NCBI GenBank assembly: GCA_001953115.1
Contig: LSSL01002201.1
Coordinates: 1-20,376, forward strand
DNA: 20,376 nucleotides
Source of the DNA: Smittium mucronatum
Lineage: Eukaryota; Kickxellomycota; Harpellomycetes; Harpellales; Legeriomycetaceae
Direction: 5' to 3'
A program made the position numbers and the translations under genes. The notes beneath the pieces were generated by a model, which did no database searches, was not told where the DNA came from, and saw only the letters and a list, made by a program, of their open reading frames with translations. Shown in pieces: positions 1-11,950 of the stretch (position 1 is its first letter; the number at the start of each line of letters is the position of its first letter).

Positions 1-307
1 GCTTCAAGTAGGCTGGATGACTGAGGTTACGTGCAATCATGAATTAAGCTCTTTGTCAATTAACAACAGTTCATTGAAGCTATTGAGCTCCTAGTCAGAG
101 CCTACTTCTAACAGGATTAATAAAATTAGGCTCCTACCCAAACGTGGGTTTGATCGACATGGCTTTCCTACAAATAGCTGTTAGACGCTGAGATCAGTCT
201 GACTGTCGAACGCTGGACTTGTGCACTAGACTATGTCTCAGCTGTGCTAAACGATTGGTTCCTCCTGTTTCGAGATGGTCCTCCTCTGGAATCGCTGTCC
301 TCCGAAT

Positions 308-400
308 CGCTGTGCGCTATCTCCACTACTCCCAACCAAGAATAGTGCAACGCTGTGCGCTGTCTCCACTACTTCCAACCAAAAATAGTACAACGCTGCG
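308..400 (+). repeat. 43-bp tandem repeat, two copies plus a stub
   Basis: Copy 1 is 308-350 and copy 2 is 351-393. Both start CGCTGTGCGCT and end with AATAGT(G/A)CAA. They differ at only a few positions, and a third copy begins as CGCTGCG at 394-400. This is read directly from the sequence. The period is not a multiple of three, so it is not a peptide repeat in a single frame. Confidence 0.9.
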
Positions 401-410
401 TGAAATTTTA

Positions 411-437
411 GTCTAGTGTACTTCGAAAAGTGCACTA
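411..437. repeat. Short hairpin-forming inverted repeat
   Basis: TAGTGTACTT (414-423) and AAGTGCACTA (428-437) are inverted copies with one mismatch around a CGAA loop. The left arm continues to GTC at 411, and this GTCTAGTGYAC is itself the inverted copy of 221-231. The element thus carries three related copies of the palindromic TAGTGCAC/GTGCACTA core. This could mark the end of a small transposon or be a chance hairpin. Confidence 0.4.
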
Positions 438-480
438 TTAAGCCCCTAAACCACGGCAAGGTATTTCACTCTTAGGGGAC

Positions 481-1479
481 ATACTAAAGTTTATTGATAG
501 AACTTTATTAAATAAACACAGAGAATTTACTATTAGAATTTTGTTTTCAAATTAATTTAATCAATTCAAGATTCAAAATGTTGTTTATAATTTCATTTGA
601 TTTAAAAGAAAGAATTGATTTTTTTAAAAGATTAAGTATAATCTAAATTAGTGAGCTATCAAAAAAAAAAAATCTTGCCTTAAAGTTAATATCATTTTTC
701 AAAGCGATATTTAATGAATCAATTCATTATTATTTTTTAGCTTTTTCTAAATAAATAACTAAAACATATTATTTTGCGGTTATAATTTATTTTTAAAACT
801 AATGAAATATTTCATTATCTGTCTTATTGTAGAGACATAATATCAATCTTCTGTTTTCAAATATTAAATATTAATTAGATTTGACCAGGTTTATTAAATA
901 ATCGTTTATTTCCTTATAAATATATATTTTTCTTTTTTAAAATAAATTCTTTTAGGGAAATTCATTTCATAAAAGGATTATCTTAATTTATTATAATCAA
1001 GTAAGTTTTAAAAAAATAAAATAAATGATCATATTGTTAGAATGAAGCTATTTTCCATTGGTATATAAATTTTACATAAAATTTTTTACGCTTAACTACT
1101 AGATTCATATCTTTTAACAATTTTTCTAAAAGAAATAAATAATAGATGTTAGGTTAAATAATAAAACCCACATATAATTTAAAATGTAATCGGATAAAGT
1201 TTATATGTTAGTTCACAAAATTTCGAAAATTTCCTAAAACGGAATTAAACCTTTTATTTCCACTAATAATTAATTATAAAAAAAAAATTTCTTGAATTTA
1301 ATCAATTCAAATTTTATTTAAAAAAAACCTACCCAATAATTTTTCGCAAAGAATTTAGCAGATTTTTTTACGATAAAGAGCTAAATTTTTCAAATTATAC
1401 CTGCTTTTTTTTATATACTGGATTATAAAAATCGACTGATATAATCAATTTTTTTAGTTTTAGAGGGGAATATAAAAAA
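481..1479. other. AT-rich stretch without a gene
   Basis: No open frame with protein-like content, RNA gene or clear repeat is visible. The sequence is mostly A/T runs. It separates the G+C-richer segment from the start of the transposase relic and may include the degraded left end of that transposon. Confidence 0.6.
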
Positions 1480-3310
1480 ATCTGCTTCCCGAATTTTCTT
1501 TGGGTGATCATTTCGATAATATAGACATTACAAATAAATTAGATATCGGTTGTGAGGGGGGGTGGGTATCATTCATAATTGATCCGATTAAGTGCTTTGA
1601 AACCAAGTATGAGATGGAATTTTATTTAAGAACCATCCATTATAGACTTGATTTTTTGATTAAAGTCAGTAAATCGAGTAAAAAAGAGTACGAATTGATA
1701 TGAATGGAGGATATATGTAGTTTTATGATTAGATACAATCTATCTATAATTTCAGTTAAATGGGAATTTTCTAGCAAATATATTAATGAACATAATTTTT
1801 ACTACAATTATATATCCAATTTCAAAAAAAAAAAGTTTCTAATAGCGAATTACTATCATCAAATTTATCGAAAGATCCTAATATAAATTTAATGAAAATA
1901 AAAAATTGGAGTCATTTTCTCAAAGAGAGGCTTGGAATATCATTTAAAAAGGGGTTTATCTACAAATATATCAAAATCTCCAAAAGATCTTTACACTTTG
2001 ATAATGAAAGTGATTTTAAATACCTAATAAATACAATAATAAGATTATATTTAAAGGTGGGGTTTCAAGTTTACATTTTGAAGAAGGATCTTTTAATGGG
2101 AGCTCAAACACTAATCTTAGAAAAAATTATTTTAAGAATCTTTATTTGCACATTTCCACAACCCTCTTCATTAAAGTATTTCAACGGTGTAATATGCATA
2201 GATACTGCAAATATATTACTACTGAATATTCATTCAAATACACATTAATGTTATCTTTAAACCTTGATCCCATGGGTGAGTTTTGTACCTGGATCAGGTG
2301 ATAGAAGATTCAAAAAATTACTATAATTGGAACTGGTTTTTGAAAAATATAAAAAAATTCGATACATCCAATAAAATAAGAGAAACAATTTCTGACAGAG
2401 ACAAGGTTTTAATGAGCACTATATCAAATATTTTTGGTGACAGTTTTATCAACCTGCCATGAGTATGAAATATGCAGGTAAAATTCTCTATCAACTTTCG
2501 TAAGGCGTACTCCAGTGTGCTAATATCATAAGTTAGAAGCTATACTAATACAGAGTTCGAAGGTTATATGAAATTTATATCCAAAAATACAAGGGTAAAG
2601 GATATGATTGATTGGTTTGAAAGAAACTCTCCAATATTATGATGTGGATGTTTTAAATATAAACCAAGTTATGGCTCTATTACTTCAGCTCAGTAGAGCA
2701 ATGTTTTCTGCACTCAAAAAAATATGAAGCCTTTCTCCTGTAAACATTCTTGTGGAATTTAAAAATTAAATTCTTCAAAAAAGGTATAATTTTCTCGCAT
2801 AATTGTATTTTTTTAATAATAAAAAAAGACTAAAAGCTTTGTTTTTTTTAAGGACCAGAGATTTTTAAAGATAGGTAAAATTGAAAAAGATCGTTTTTAT
2901 TGCCAAATGGTTCAAAATACAAGGATTCGATAAGAGAAAAGCTTAAGCATGTATGTTTCGATCTATATAGGCAATATATTGGTTCATATATCTAAAAATT
3001 GAGATAAGCAAATTAATATCGTGAATTTGGATATAAATTCATGTACTTGTGGTTTATTTCAGGAACATGGGATTCTGATCTCTCATGCATTTACAGCTGC
3101 AAATTATTTAGATTCCCAATAAATGAAAATTTTATCAAATTTTAATCAATGGGCAATTAAGTGTCCATTAATAACGTTTACGATGGTATTTGAGTAACAG
3201 TTTTAAGTGATTTGATTTACAATACTGACACCCCTCAACCTCCTAAATCACCTGCAATGCCAAAAGGAAGGGAGGGGGGAATAAAAGGATTGAATTCCAA
3301 CAGGATCTAA
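1480..3310 (+). pseudogene. Decayed Mutator-like (MULE) transposase
   Basis: This is a relic of a cut-and-paste DNA transposase. Reading along the + strand, pieces of the expected domains appear in order but in different frames. (1) 1500-1886, frame broken by TGA at 1701-1703: a WRKY/GCM1-type zinc finger, with the TGA where the first Cys should be, then MEDIC, then 24 residues to H in NEHNF. (2) 1892-2248: a helical linker (IKNWSHFLKERLGIS) leading to NGVICIDTAN, with the first catalytic Asp codon at 2201. (3) A shift at about 2250 gives LSLNLDPMGEF. (4) From 2292, YYNWNWFLKNIKKF and TISDRDKVLMS follow, with the second catalytic Asp at 2394. Stops fall at 2460, 2466, 2529 and 2640. (5) A frame change near 2690 gives AMFSALKKI. 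(6) 3006-3119 is a SWIM zinc finger (SCTCGLFQEHGILISHAF) in which the third ligand, usually Cys in GIPCSHA, is Ile. (7) 3194-3310 is the basic tail (PKSPAMPKGR). Domain order is known for the family; the assignment is by eye. It is too damaged to be active. Terminal repeats were not securely found. Confidence 0.85.
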
Positions 3311-6300
3311 AAGGGATTTATAATTAAAAAAAAGATACCAGAGTTATATAAATCTATTTAAATACTAAAATATACAAATAAATCTAAAATTTTTTGCAGA
3401 TTTACGAAATGCGGCAAAAACTAACACAACTATTGGACTTTCGTAAGATAAAATTTATTAAATAATGCACCATATAAACTTTTTATAAATAAAATTAGAA
3501 AAAATTATCTTTTTTTGAATTTTTGTTTAATAGTATCATTTTTCGGTATTTTATATAATTATATTTTTAATAAAATTCAAAATCTGAACTGAAAAACTCT
3601 CTTTGGATCGCGGATTTTACTATTTATATAATTTTGTTTTATCCTTATAATTGTTTTCATAGAAATTAACATTTAATTTTTTTGGTAAAACTAAAATTTT
3701 TATAATTAAACTAAAAATCTATTTTTTTAATTATTAATTTTATCATTCAGATTTTAAACATTATAGGAAATAAGAAAATCCTTTGTGGTAAAGTTTAAAA
3801 TCTTCTATCATCAAAATCAATCTATTTTTCCATAAATCGAATCATATTCTAATAAAAAGTGTTCTTTTTTATACAAAAATAATTCAGCTATATTTTTTAA
3901 ATGCCGAATGAATTAAATAAAATTATTATTTACTCACTATTAAATGTTTTTGTAATATTATCTTTAAATATACAATCCATATTTTTTAATATGTAACCTT
4001 ATAGACCTTTAACTGCTTTTATTTATTTTTTTATTTATACTTAAAATCAAAAAATTGTTCTATTTTGTTGGTAAAACTAAGCGTGGTTTAGTATTAAAGC
4101 CTTCTGTATAAAAAATTATCGTATATATCAATAGAATTTGGTATTATTTGGTGCAGGTTAACAAATATACAATTTATTACCTAAGATGATAATTAAAATG
4201 AATTCTTTATTAGTATTAACTGTCTCTTAAAATAAATAGTCCTTAAAAAAATATGTTTGCTCCTAACTGCCTCAAACCAATTGATGAAATTTCATTTTGG
4301 AAAAGATAATCCTGCTGATATTTTATATACTGGGTCTTCTTAAAATATTTTACTTGTGACAGTCATTATAATATACGTTGAAATAAATTATCTTCCAAAT
4401 AAAGTTATTTTTAATCAATCCTAAACAGTTTTTTAATCGCTTATGATTTAAAAGGGGTTATAGATCGAATTATAATTAATTGAGGGCTATTAGAGTTTTA
4501 AAAATTCAACAATTTTATTAGATAAATTTAAGAATAATTTTGAAAGAATTGAAAATTTCGTTCACTATTAGTCGTGTTTTTGCCTCTTTAACTTAAATTT
4601 TGATATCAAGCATTTGGATTTTCATCTCAATTCATTTTTGATTAGAATTTTCCTCTTAAAATATCCCTATAAATCGAACATACCCTCAAATTTAACACCT
4701 CTTTTTTTTTATAGAAATAATTATTTCCAAAATTCTAGCATTCTGAGTTTCCACGTTTATTATTTTCAACGGTAAGATCTAATATGCAAACTGATATATC
4801 TAAATTTAGCCAAAAAATGATTTATCAAGCTCTTTACTTTAAGTATTATATAATTTTTGGGACTGATAAACCAATAATGTCTTTCACCTTTTATTCATAT
4901 TTATCATTAGACACATACTACTTGTATACTATTGGGTGAAAATTAAGTTAAACAATCGAAATAATTAATATAAAAAATAGAAAAAAACAAATAATTCTGG
5001 ACTGGAAAAGGTTAAAGAATAAAAAAGGTCCTATTTTAATTATATGCACATAAAATTATGAATTATTGGTTAGATTAATTTTTAATTACTTGTAAATTAG
5101 ATTTGTGTAAGCAAACCAATTTCCGGAATGATCTAATAGCGAATAAAAAAGTTTGAGTTCCGCTTAACGAAAGCTTCGACAATTTGTGAACTGAAATCAT
5201 GGAATTTCGATATTTTGTGAACCAGCTAAAGTTTTATTGATAAAAATATAATTGCATAAATTTAAGTCAAAAATTTTTTTTAATTAAAATTAATTTATGC
5301 TCGGAATCAAGAAAAAAAACGAATTTTTTAGTGAAAATTATAGTTAAATATAAAAAGAAAATTTTAAACCAAATAAGCAAACTTATTTAAATAATATACC
5401 ATTAAAATTTCCTTTAAGTTGAAGAATAGTTTCCAAAACATAATATTTTTCACTATTCAAGACATTAGATTGATAAAAAATAATAACAGCTCCATTAAGT
5501 CAATGAAGATAGAAAAAAATACTGAAGTAAATGACTTTTTTGCTTTTTAATCAAAATTCAGAAATATTCTATTTCTTTGTAAATCTCCTTATCACTAAAA
5601 TTATAAAATATGAGTATTCAAATAAATTACTTTTGAATTAACTGTTCCAAAAAAATCTTAATATTTTTTTTACTTGGGTTGATATCCTTTATTTTTTTTA
5701 TCACTTTACCCAATATTCATCCAAATGTGTAAAATTAACACTATAATATCAATTAAGAGTTTTATTGATTAAAAAGTTTATATTTATTGGATTTTTCCAT
5801 ATTAAGTTTTTTTATTATTAATCATTATTTGAGTTATAAATCTTGCCACTAGTCAAAATAAGATAATGAACATACGATATTATGGACTCAAGGCTTAAAA
5901 TGTGGATCTGAATTTATTTATTTTTCCATATATATGTATTAGTGGATATAAAAGCATCTAAAAGGATTTAAGAGTTAGAAAATAATATATCAGCATTCTC
6001 AATTTTTTAAAAAGAAACATCTAAATAGAGATCACAAAGTTTTCTTATAATTTTTCAAAAATAAAGAAAGATACCTTTGTTACGAGTATAAACCTCTATA
6101 ATTATAAATGTTTGTTCTTGGTCAAATAATTATTCAAGAAAAAAATATCTGATATCTATAAGAAAAAAAAAAGAATTTCACGTTATTCTAAGTATTAAAA
6201 ATTAGGGATTAGAAATTTCAATAAAAAAGAATATTTTATTTTCAATCGGAGATTTACTTAATTTAAAGCTATAAATATTATCATTAAATCGTAATTTTTA

Positions 6301-9300
6301 TGAATATCTTGAAATATTGTTATAAATTTGGGAAAAATCAAGCTTTCTTAGAAACTTAAACCCCAAAAAAATTTATTTCTAAAATTTAATGATGAAAAGC
6401 AAGCTATAAATCTCAAAAAATAAATAAAATAGCTACAGAAGTATAAAAGAAAAGCCTCCTTAAAATTAAAATTCAGCGAAAAGTTTTTTTTAGGGGCTGA
6501 AAGGATGTGCAAAAATCATGTGGTAAAATCTAAAAAATGTCTAGTTTTCTTATATAATTGCGATTATGTCTAAAATATCAAATTTGTTACTATAAAAAAT
6601 TCTGAAAATGCAAATTTACCCGAAAATTGATACCCACCACCTAAAAATGACACATATAACTAAAATCTGCTGTTTTATGTATTTTCGCCACTAAAATCCG
6701 AGCTTCATCACTAAAAAAATTCTTGATTTTTTAATTGGAAGAAATTTCAAAAATTGACCCAAAGTGTCCCTTAATATGCGATTTATAGTAGGTATTATTT
6801 TTGACAGTAATAGAGACTATCAAGTCCGCCGCAATTTTTTTTAAAGAAAAAAAATAAAAATAACCCTAAAAAGCTTAAGTAAATCTCAAATAGCGCCAAA
6901 CAGATTTATCTAAAAAATGTACAATTCCCAGTTATTTGAGCATGTGGACATATTTTTTTATTATCTTCATCAGTATTTTTTATAAAATTGAATAATATTA
7001 GTACCGAATGAATTGATATATATTATCAGTCCCACTACCAAAAATAAATAATCTTTTGTGAAATTTTTGATGTCGCTTCACATTTAATAACGAAAAATAA
7101 TAGATTTTTTATTATTTTTAAAGCTCTTGATAAAGTTAAAATTAACCAAAAATTATGAAACTATGCATTTTAATAGAAATGGAATTTATTTCAAGTTTTT
7201 TGAAAATATTTAATAATTTATTCCGGTTTTTCGTTAATTATTTAGGTTTTCTAGCTGCGGAGGCATATAAACACCACAATGTCTAATATTTTTAATAATC
7301 CGCGACATACGGGAAAAATGGCTATTTAGTTTTAAAATTTAAAAAGCTAGATGTAATAGATTCGAAAAATAGTAAAAATTTCTTTTAGAAAATTGAATAA
7401 ATTGTTAATAAATTAATAATTAATCCATACTTATAAAAAATCATTGTTACATACTCATTTTGAAGTTTTATAAAATACTGATAAGTAAAATAATCTTAAT
7501 ATTACAAGATTTTTTTCCTCTATAAATGGGCATTACATCTTTTGAAGTACTCGAAAAAACAATTTTTATCAATTTTGTTAACAATATGAAGATAAATCTT
7601 GAATTTAGTATTCTATAAATTTTCATTTCATTGGTTTAATTTTTTTTAAATGATTTTAAGATTAATTCAAACCATAAGGATAATAAAAATTTGTCTCCTA
7701 TATTACCTTAAAACATAATATCTATGACAAGTTTCGTATTAAGTGACAGCTCATCGAATCTTTTAAAAATTAAATTTTCGTCTCAATTTTTGAATTTTTT
7801 TCCCAATAAAAAAACCATAATTTTTTTTATTAATGAAACTCAGATTTTAATGGTGAAAAATAAAGTTAATAACAGATTTTGATCATAATTAACATATTTC
7901 GGGTTAATTATACAAGGTTTCAGCGAAGATAAAATGCTAAAAATAGCATAATATTAACACTGTCTCCCAATTAGAAGGAAAAAGGTTTTTTTTTCAAAAA
8001 GATATACTGATTAATAAAAATGATGGGAATAAAATACATTTTTATAATAAAATAAATTATTTTATCGCATTTATTTTTTTTATCGATGGATATAAACGTA
8101 TCCAATCACAAAAATATATTAAAAAAATCATCCGAATAAAGAAAAATACAGAAAGTATTTATTTAAAATTCAAAAATAATTAAAATTTATAATACAAGTC
8201 TAGTAGAGCACAGCGCAGCATTCCAAATTATTTTATAAATAAAGGTATAACATATATACCCTTTTCACATGAATTTTATTGGAATATTCTCCCCATAATC
8301 CAGAAATCTCTTTTCAGGAAAAATAAAATTTTTAAACTTTAAACCAAAAAAATATGTATATTAATAGAGTTTATATTCAAAAGTAATTAGATGGCTATAG
8401 GGAATTCCAATTAATTTTTTTAGAAAAGATCTGAAGATTTTTTTAACAAAGAAATATTTTAATTATATTTTTATTTTTTCGAAAATTGAAAATATCCAAT
8501 AATTTATTTTAATATCAATAATTGCCGTTTCTAAATGAATTATAAATATTTAATTAGAAAAAAAAATGCATTCAAATAGGCTACGGGCTTTTTATCTTGA
8601 AGTTCCTAGGAACTACATTTTAAAAAAAATCTTAAAAATTTACTTGTTAAATGTTACAAATGAAATTCCATTTGTCTCTTCCTAAATATTTATCAACTAA
8701 AAATTTATTCAGTAATATTTTAAGATCTTTTATATTTAAGCAAACAGTTGTTTATTACTTTATATTTATATGAAAGTTTATATGAAAATTAACTTAATCT
8801 TAATTACAAAAAAGCTTATTACTTTTATTAAATCCAATTTTTTTTATTATATTCTTAATAAATAAAAACGTTTATTGTATCCTAAATATTTATTATTATT
8901 ATTTAATTTAATTTTGAAATAAATTTAAAATAAGATTTGAAGTTAATGATCATTTAATCTAAAAAAATTTCAAATAAAAATATAATGGTCAGACCAAGTA
9001 TATTTTTTATTAAGCCGGATGAATTATTGTTATATTTTTAATAGTTAAGTATATGTAATAATCACCAATGATGTTTTTATGAAAAAAGATGAGGGAAATA
9101 ATTTAATTATATATGCATTTTTTAGCTCAAACGTTATAAGCTACTTGACTAATTTATCTATTCTTGAAAAAATATGGTTGGAAGAGTTTTTAACAATTAT
9201 TATTTAAAGAATCGTATTTTTTCACTACCATAACTTTCGAAATTCAGTTCGCGTTTCTAAAAAAAACTCTATTAATTCTAATTCAGAATTTGGTTTACTA

Positions 9301-9826
9301 ATCAATTAATACTGAATATAAAGTGATATAAATAATTGAAAATATTAAATGAGCTTAAATTGTATTTAAAGATAAATTTTAATTAATCAACTAATTATAA
9401 CGCAGATTATATGACCAAATAATGGGTAAAATGACCATAAGTGTGAGTTTTAATCCATATTATATATATCTTTTAAGTGATTGAGAAAGTTAATTGGATG
9501 TAATTTTTTTAACGTGAGTGTGAAATTAAGTGATCGTGAATATATTTTTATTTTATAGAATGACTAATTATATTTTAAATAACAAATAAAAAACCTTCTT
9601 CCATTTTAAGAATATTAAAGAAAAACAAAACAATTATTTTTGATAAAATTGGAATTTGGCTGTAATAAAATTTTAATTTTTTGGTAGTTTAAAGATTTAA
9701 AACTTTATAAAACTTTCTTTATAGCTAGTAGAATGTATATTTTAAAACATAAGTCATGGATTTTTTATTCCAATTAATACCACTCTGGAAGAAAATTTTA
9801 GATTAAATCGAGGATAAATGTTGCTC

Positions 9827-10119
9827 AATACCGAATAAAAATTTAATTAATAAAAAATAATCTGGTTTAAAATGATAAATTGAAATTTCATCTAATAACT
9901 ACACTCAAAAGTAAAAAAATGGTTTATTTTTGTTAGATACTAAAAAAATAGTTATTAAAATTCAAGCATTAAACGAATAATATATTTTAATCCTCTATTT
10001 TTAAATAAATTACAAAAAATATTATTTTTTGATTATAATTATATAATAAATAACAGTTTCATTGGTTATTAATACTTTAATTCATATTGTTGGATAAAAT
10101 ATTAGTTTTATTCGGTATT
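9827..10119. repeat. Candidate small inverted-repeat (MITE-like) element
   Basis: AATACCGAATAAAA at 9827-9840 has an exact inverted copy, TTTTATTCGGTATT, at 10106-10119. Together they bound a 293-bp AT-rich non-coding interval, the shape of a miniature inverted-repeat transposon. There is no convincing target-site duplication. In DNA this AT-rich many inverted pairs occur by chance, and only the CCG core makes this one notable. Treat it as a candidate. Confidence 0.3.
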
Positions 10120-11279
10120 AAAATTATATTGTTCCCCAATAATATGCTCCAAAAAATTGTATCACGATAACGTAGAGTTAGATTCCACGAAAAAAAAAAT
10201 CACATCCGCGTAGGAATCGTAGCCACGTTGCATATATAAATGTATATTAAATGCCTCTTAAATACTAAATATGCATTTTTTTGAATTTTTAGCTAAATTT
10301 TTTGAAAAAATATTGTTTAATTTAATTTTTTTTAATTGGAGGTTCGAAATATTTTTACAAAAAAATCTTTTTTTACCTTTATAAATCTTAGTATATAATA
10401 TTGTGGATTTTTTTACGGGGGTTTTTTTGTGTAATTTTTTAATTTTTGAGATTTATATCGTTTAATTATTCATAAAGTGTAAATAGATAAGAAAAAAAAT
10501 AACAAAAATAGTTCAAGGTAGAATATTAAAAAATAATCATATGGAATTATACCGTTTATATACTATTTGAATTTATATATCCCGATTTTAACAATAAATG
10601 CTTTTATTAGTTTTTGTAATAAAAATTCAAAAAAGATTTGAAATAACGATAAACGGATAAATATGAGCTAATTAATCTTATACAAATGTATAATTTTTAA
10701 AAGTTAAATAATAATAAATTCAGTAAAAATTTAAATTATTTTCATTTTTTTACATTTAATAAATATTTTATGGAAGTTAATAGGAAAAAAGTAAAAATTA
10801 TCAAAGTTTTCAAAAAAAATTCATTATGAAAAGGTTAATATGGCTTTTTTTTTCTAAAAAAGGATATATATAATTCAATAAAAAATTGGGACTATATTTG
10901 CGCAAAATTGCGACATTTAATTGAGATTTAAATTTTAAAGCCAAAAATGATATGCTTTTTTATCGAAAAATGTTTTTTTTTTAGCTATTAAGTAAAACAT
11001 ATGTACACATTTTTTCCCTATAAATCTGATTATTTGAAAAAAATACTCTCTTAAGTAATAAAGTAACAAACATTTTTATAAAAGCCTATCCTCACATCTG
11101 ATATAAAAAAAATTACTATTAACGGAATTCATTTTTATTCCCCAAAATTTATTTTAAAATAGATAAAAAATTCGAGGTGATATTCTATTATTTTTATAAA
11201 AAAACATTTAAAGTTGTAATAGAATAAATTTGCAATCATCAATAATTTGGGAGAGAAAATCCCTTGAAAAAAAATAAAA

Positions 11280-11358
11280 CTTATAATAGAAAAAATATTC
11301 AGATAATTTCTTATAATAGATATAAATATTCAGATAATTTCTTATAATAGATATAAAT
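11280..11358 (+). repeat. 30/31-bp tandem repeat, about 2.6 copies
   Basis: The unit begins CTTATAATAGA and ends TATTCAGATAATTT. Copies are 11280-11309 (30 nt), 11310-11340 (31 nt) and a partial 11341-11358, which runs into an (AAT)n tract. The first two copies differ by a small A/T change after CTTATAATAGA. It is non-coding in all frames read. Confidence 0.85.
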
Positions 11359-11704
11359 AATAATAATAAGAACCCAGAAAAATCCAAGAATAAAATAATA
11401 ATAGTAATCGAATTTTTTGCTGGTGCTTTAGTTCATCAATATCAGCTAATTCTATAAAAGCATAATTTTTTAAATAAAATTACAATAAGGTGTAAAAATA
11501 AAAACTTTACGATCTTATTATTGAGAAAATGATCTTTAAAGTGGATTATATTTTGTATAGTAACATTTAAGTAAACGTTTTTTTATCATTAAATCTCGCC
11601 GAATATGCTATTATTACCACTTTAAAACTTGAATATTTTATATGGTGTTAATTATCGGCAAAATAAACTCAATGAGAAATTTTTAGTGAATCTTTATTAG
11701 AGAA

Positions 11705-11755
11705 ATATATATATATAAATAGGTTTTCTCTCTCTCTTTTTTTTTTTAAAAAAAA
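11705..11755 (+). repeat. Low-complexity (AT)6, (TC)5, poly-T, poly-A tract
   Basis: (AT)6 at 11705-11716 is followed by (TC)5 at 11727-11736, then 11 T and 8 A in a row. It is simple-sequence DNA with no sign of function, and its length is likely to vary between strains. Confidence 0.85.
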
Positions 11756-11905
11756 TAATTATCATTTATCTAGGGATTGATAAGTGAAATATTTATTAAG
11801 GTGTTAAAATAATTTCAATTTTTCACTGTAAAAAAAAAAACTTTTCATAAAAAAATGATGGTGAAACTATTATTACATTTGATATAAATTTGGAAAATAC
11901 TGATA

Positions 11906-11950
11906 TTTTAAATTTTAAATTTTAAATTATAAATTATAAATTATAAATTA
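11906..11950 (+). repeat. 7-bp tandem repeat (TTTTAAA)3 (TTATAAA)3
   Basis: Three copies of TTTTAAA (11906-11926) are followed by three of TTATAAA (11927-11947) and a TTA stub. The switch from one variant to the other partway along suggests a single base change that was then amplified by slippage. Confidence 0.85.

Larger units (their letters stand above)
1..480. repeat. G+C-richer repeat-like segment of unknown family
   Basis: This block has about 42-53% G+C in the lines I counted by hand, against roughly 15-25% in most intergenic lines, and the change near position 480 is abrupt. It holds a 43-bp tandem repeat (308-400), a 15-bp-spaced repeat of GAATCGCTGT (289 and 304), and inverted pairs. 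AAGTAGGCT at 6-14 is matched perfectly by AGCCTACTT at 99-107. GTGCACTAGAC at 221-231 is matched inverted, with one mismatch, at 411-421. Short open frames exist on both strands (219-416 +, 247-459 -), but neither resembles a known protein and both run through the tandem repeat. It is probably the end of a repeated or mobile element cut by the window edge. I do not recognise the family. Confidence 0.5.

Noticed and set aside
219..459. Overlapping open frames on both strands (65 and 70 codons) in the G+C-richer segment
   Set aside because: Both cross the 43-bp tandem repeat, have no recognisable domain, and open frames lengthen by chance where G+C rises.
10181..10218. Imperfect inverted pair GATTCC-ACG / CGTAGGAATC in a patch of higher G+C
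   Set aside because: The stem is short with a bulge, and no copy or context supports a function.
10338..10350. GGTTCGAAAT resembling a tRNA B box
   Set aside because: No matching A box, acceptor stem or cloverleaf around it. No tRNA gene was found anywhere in the window.
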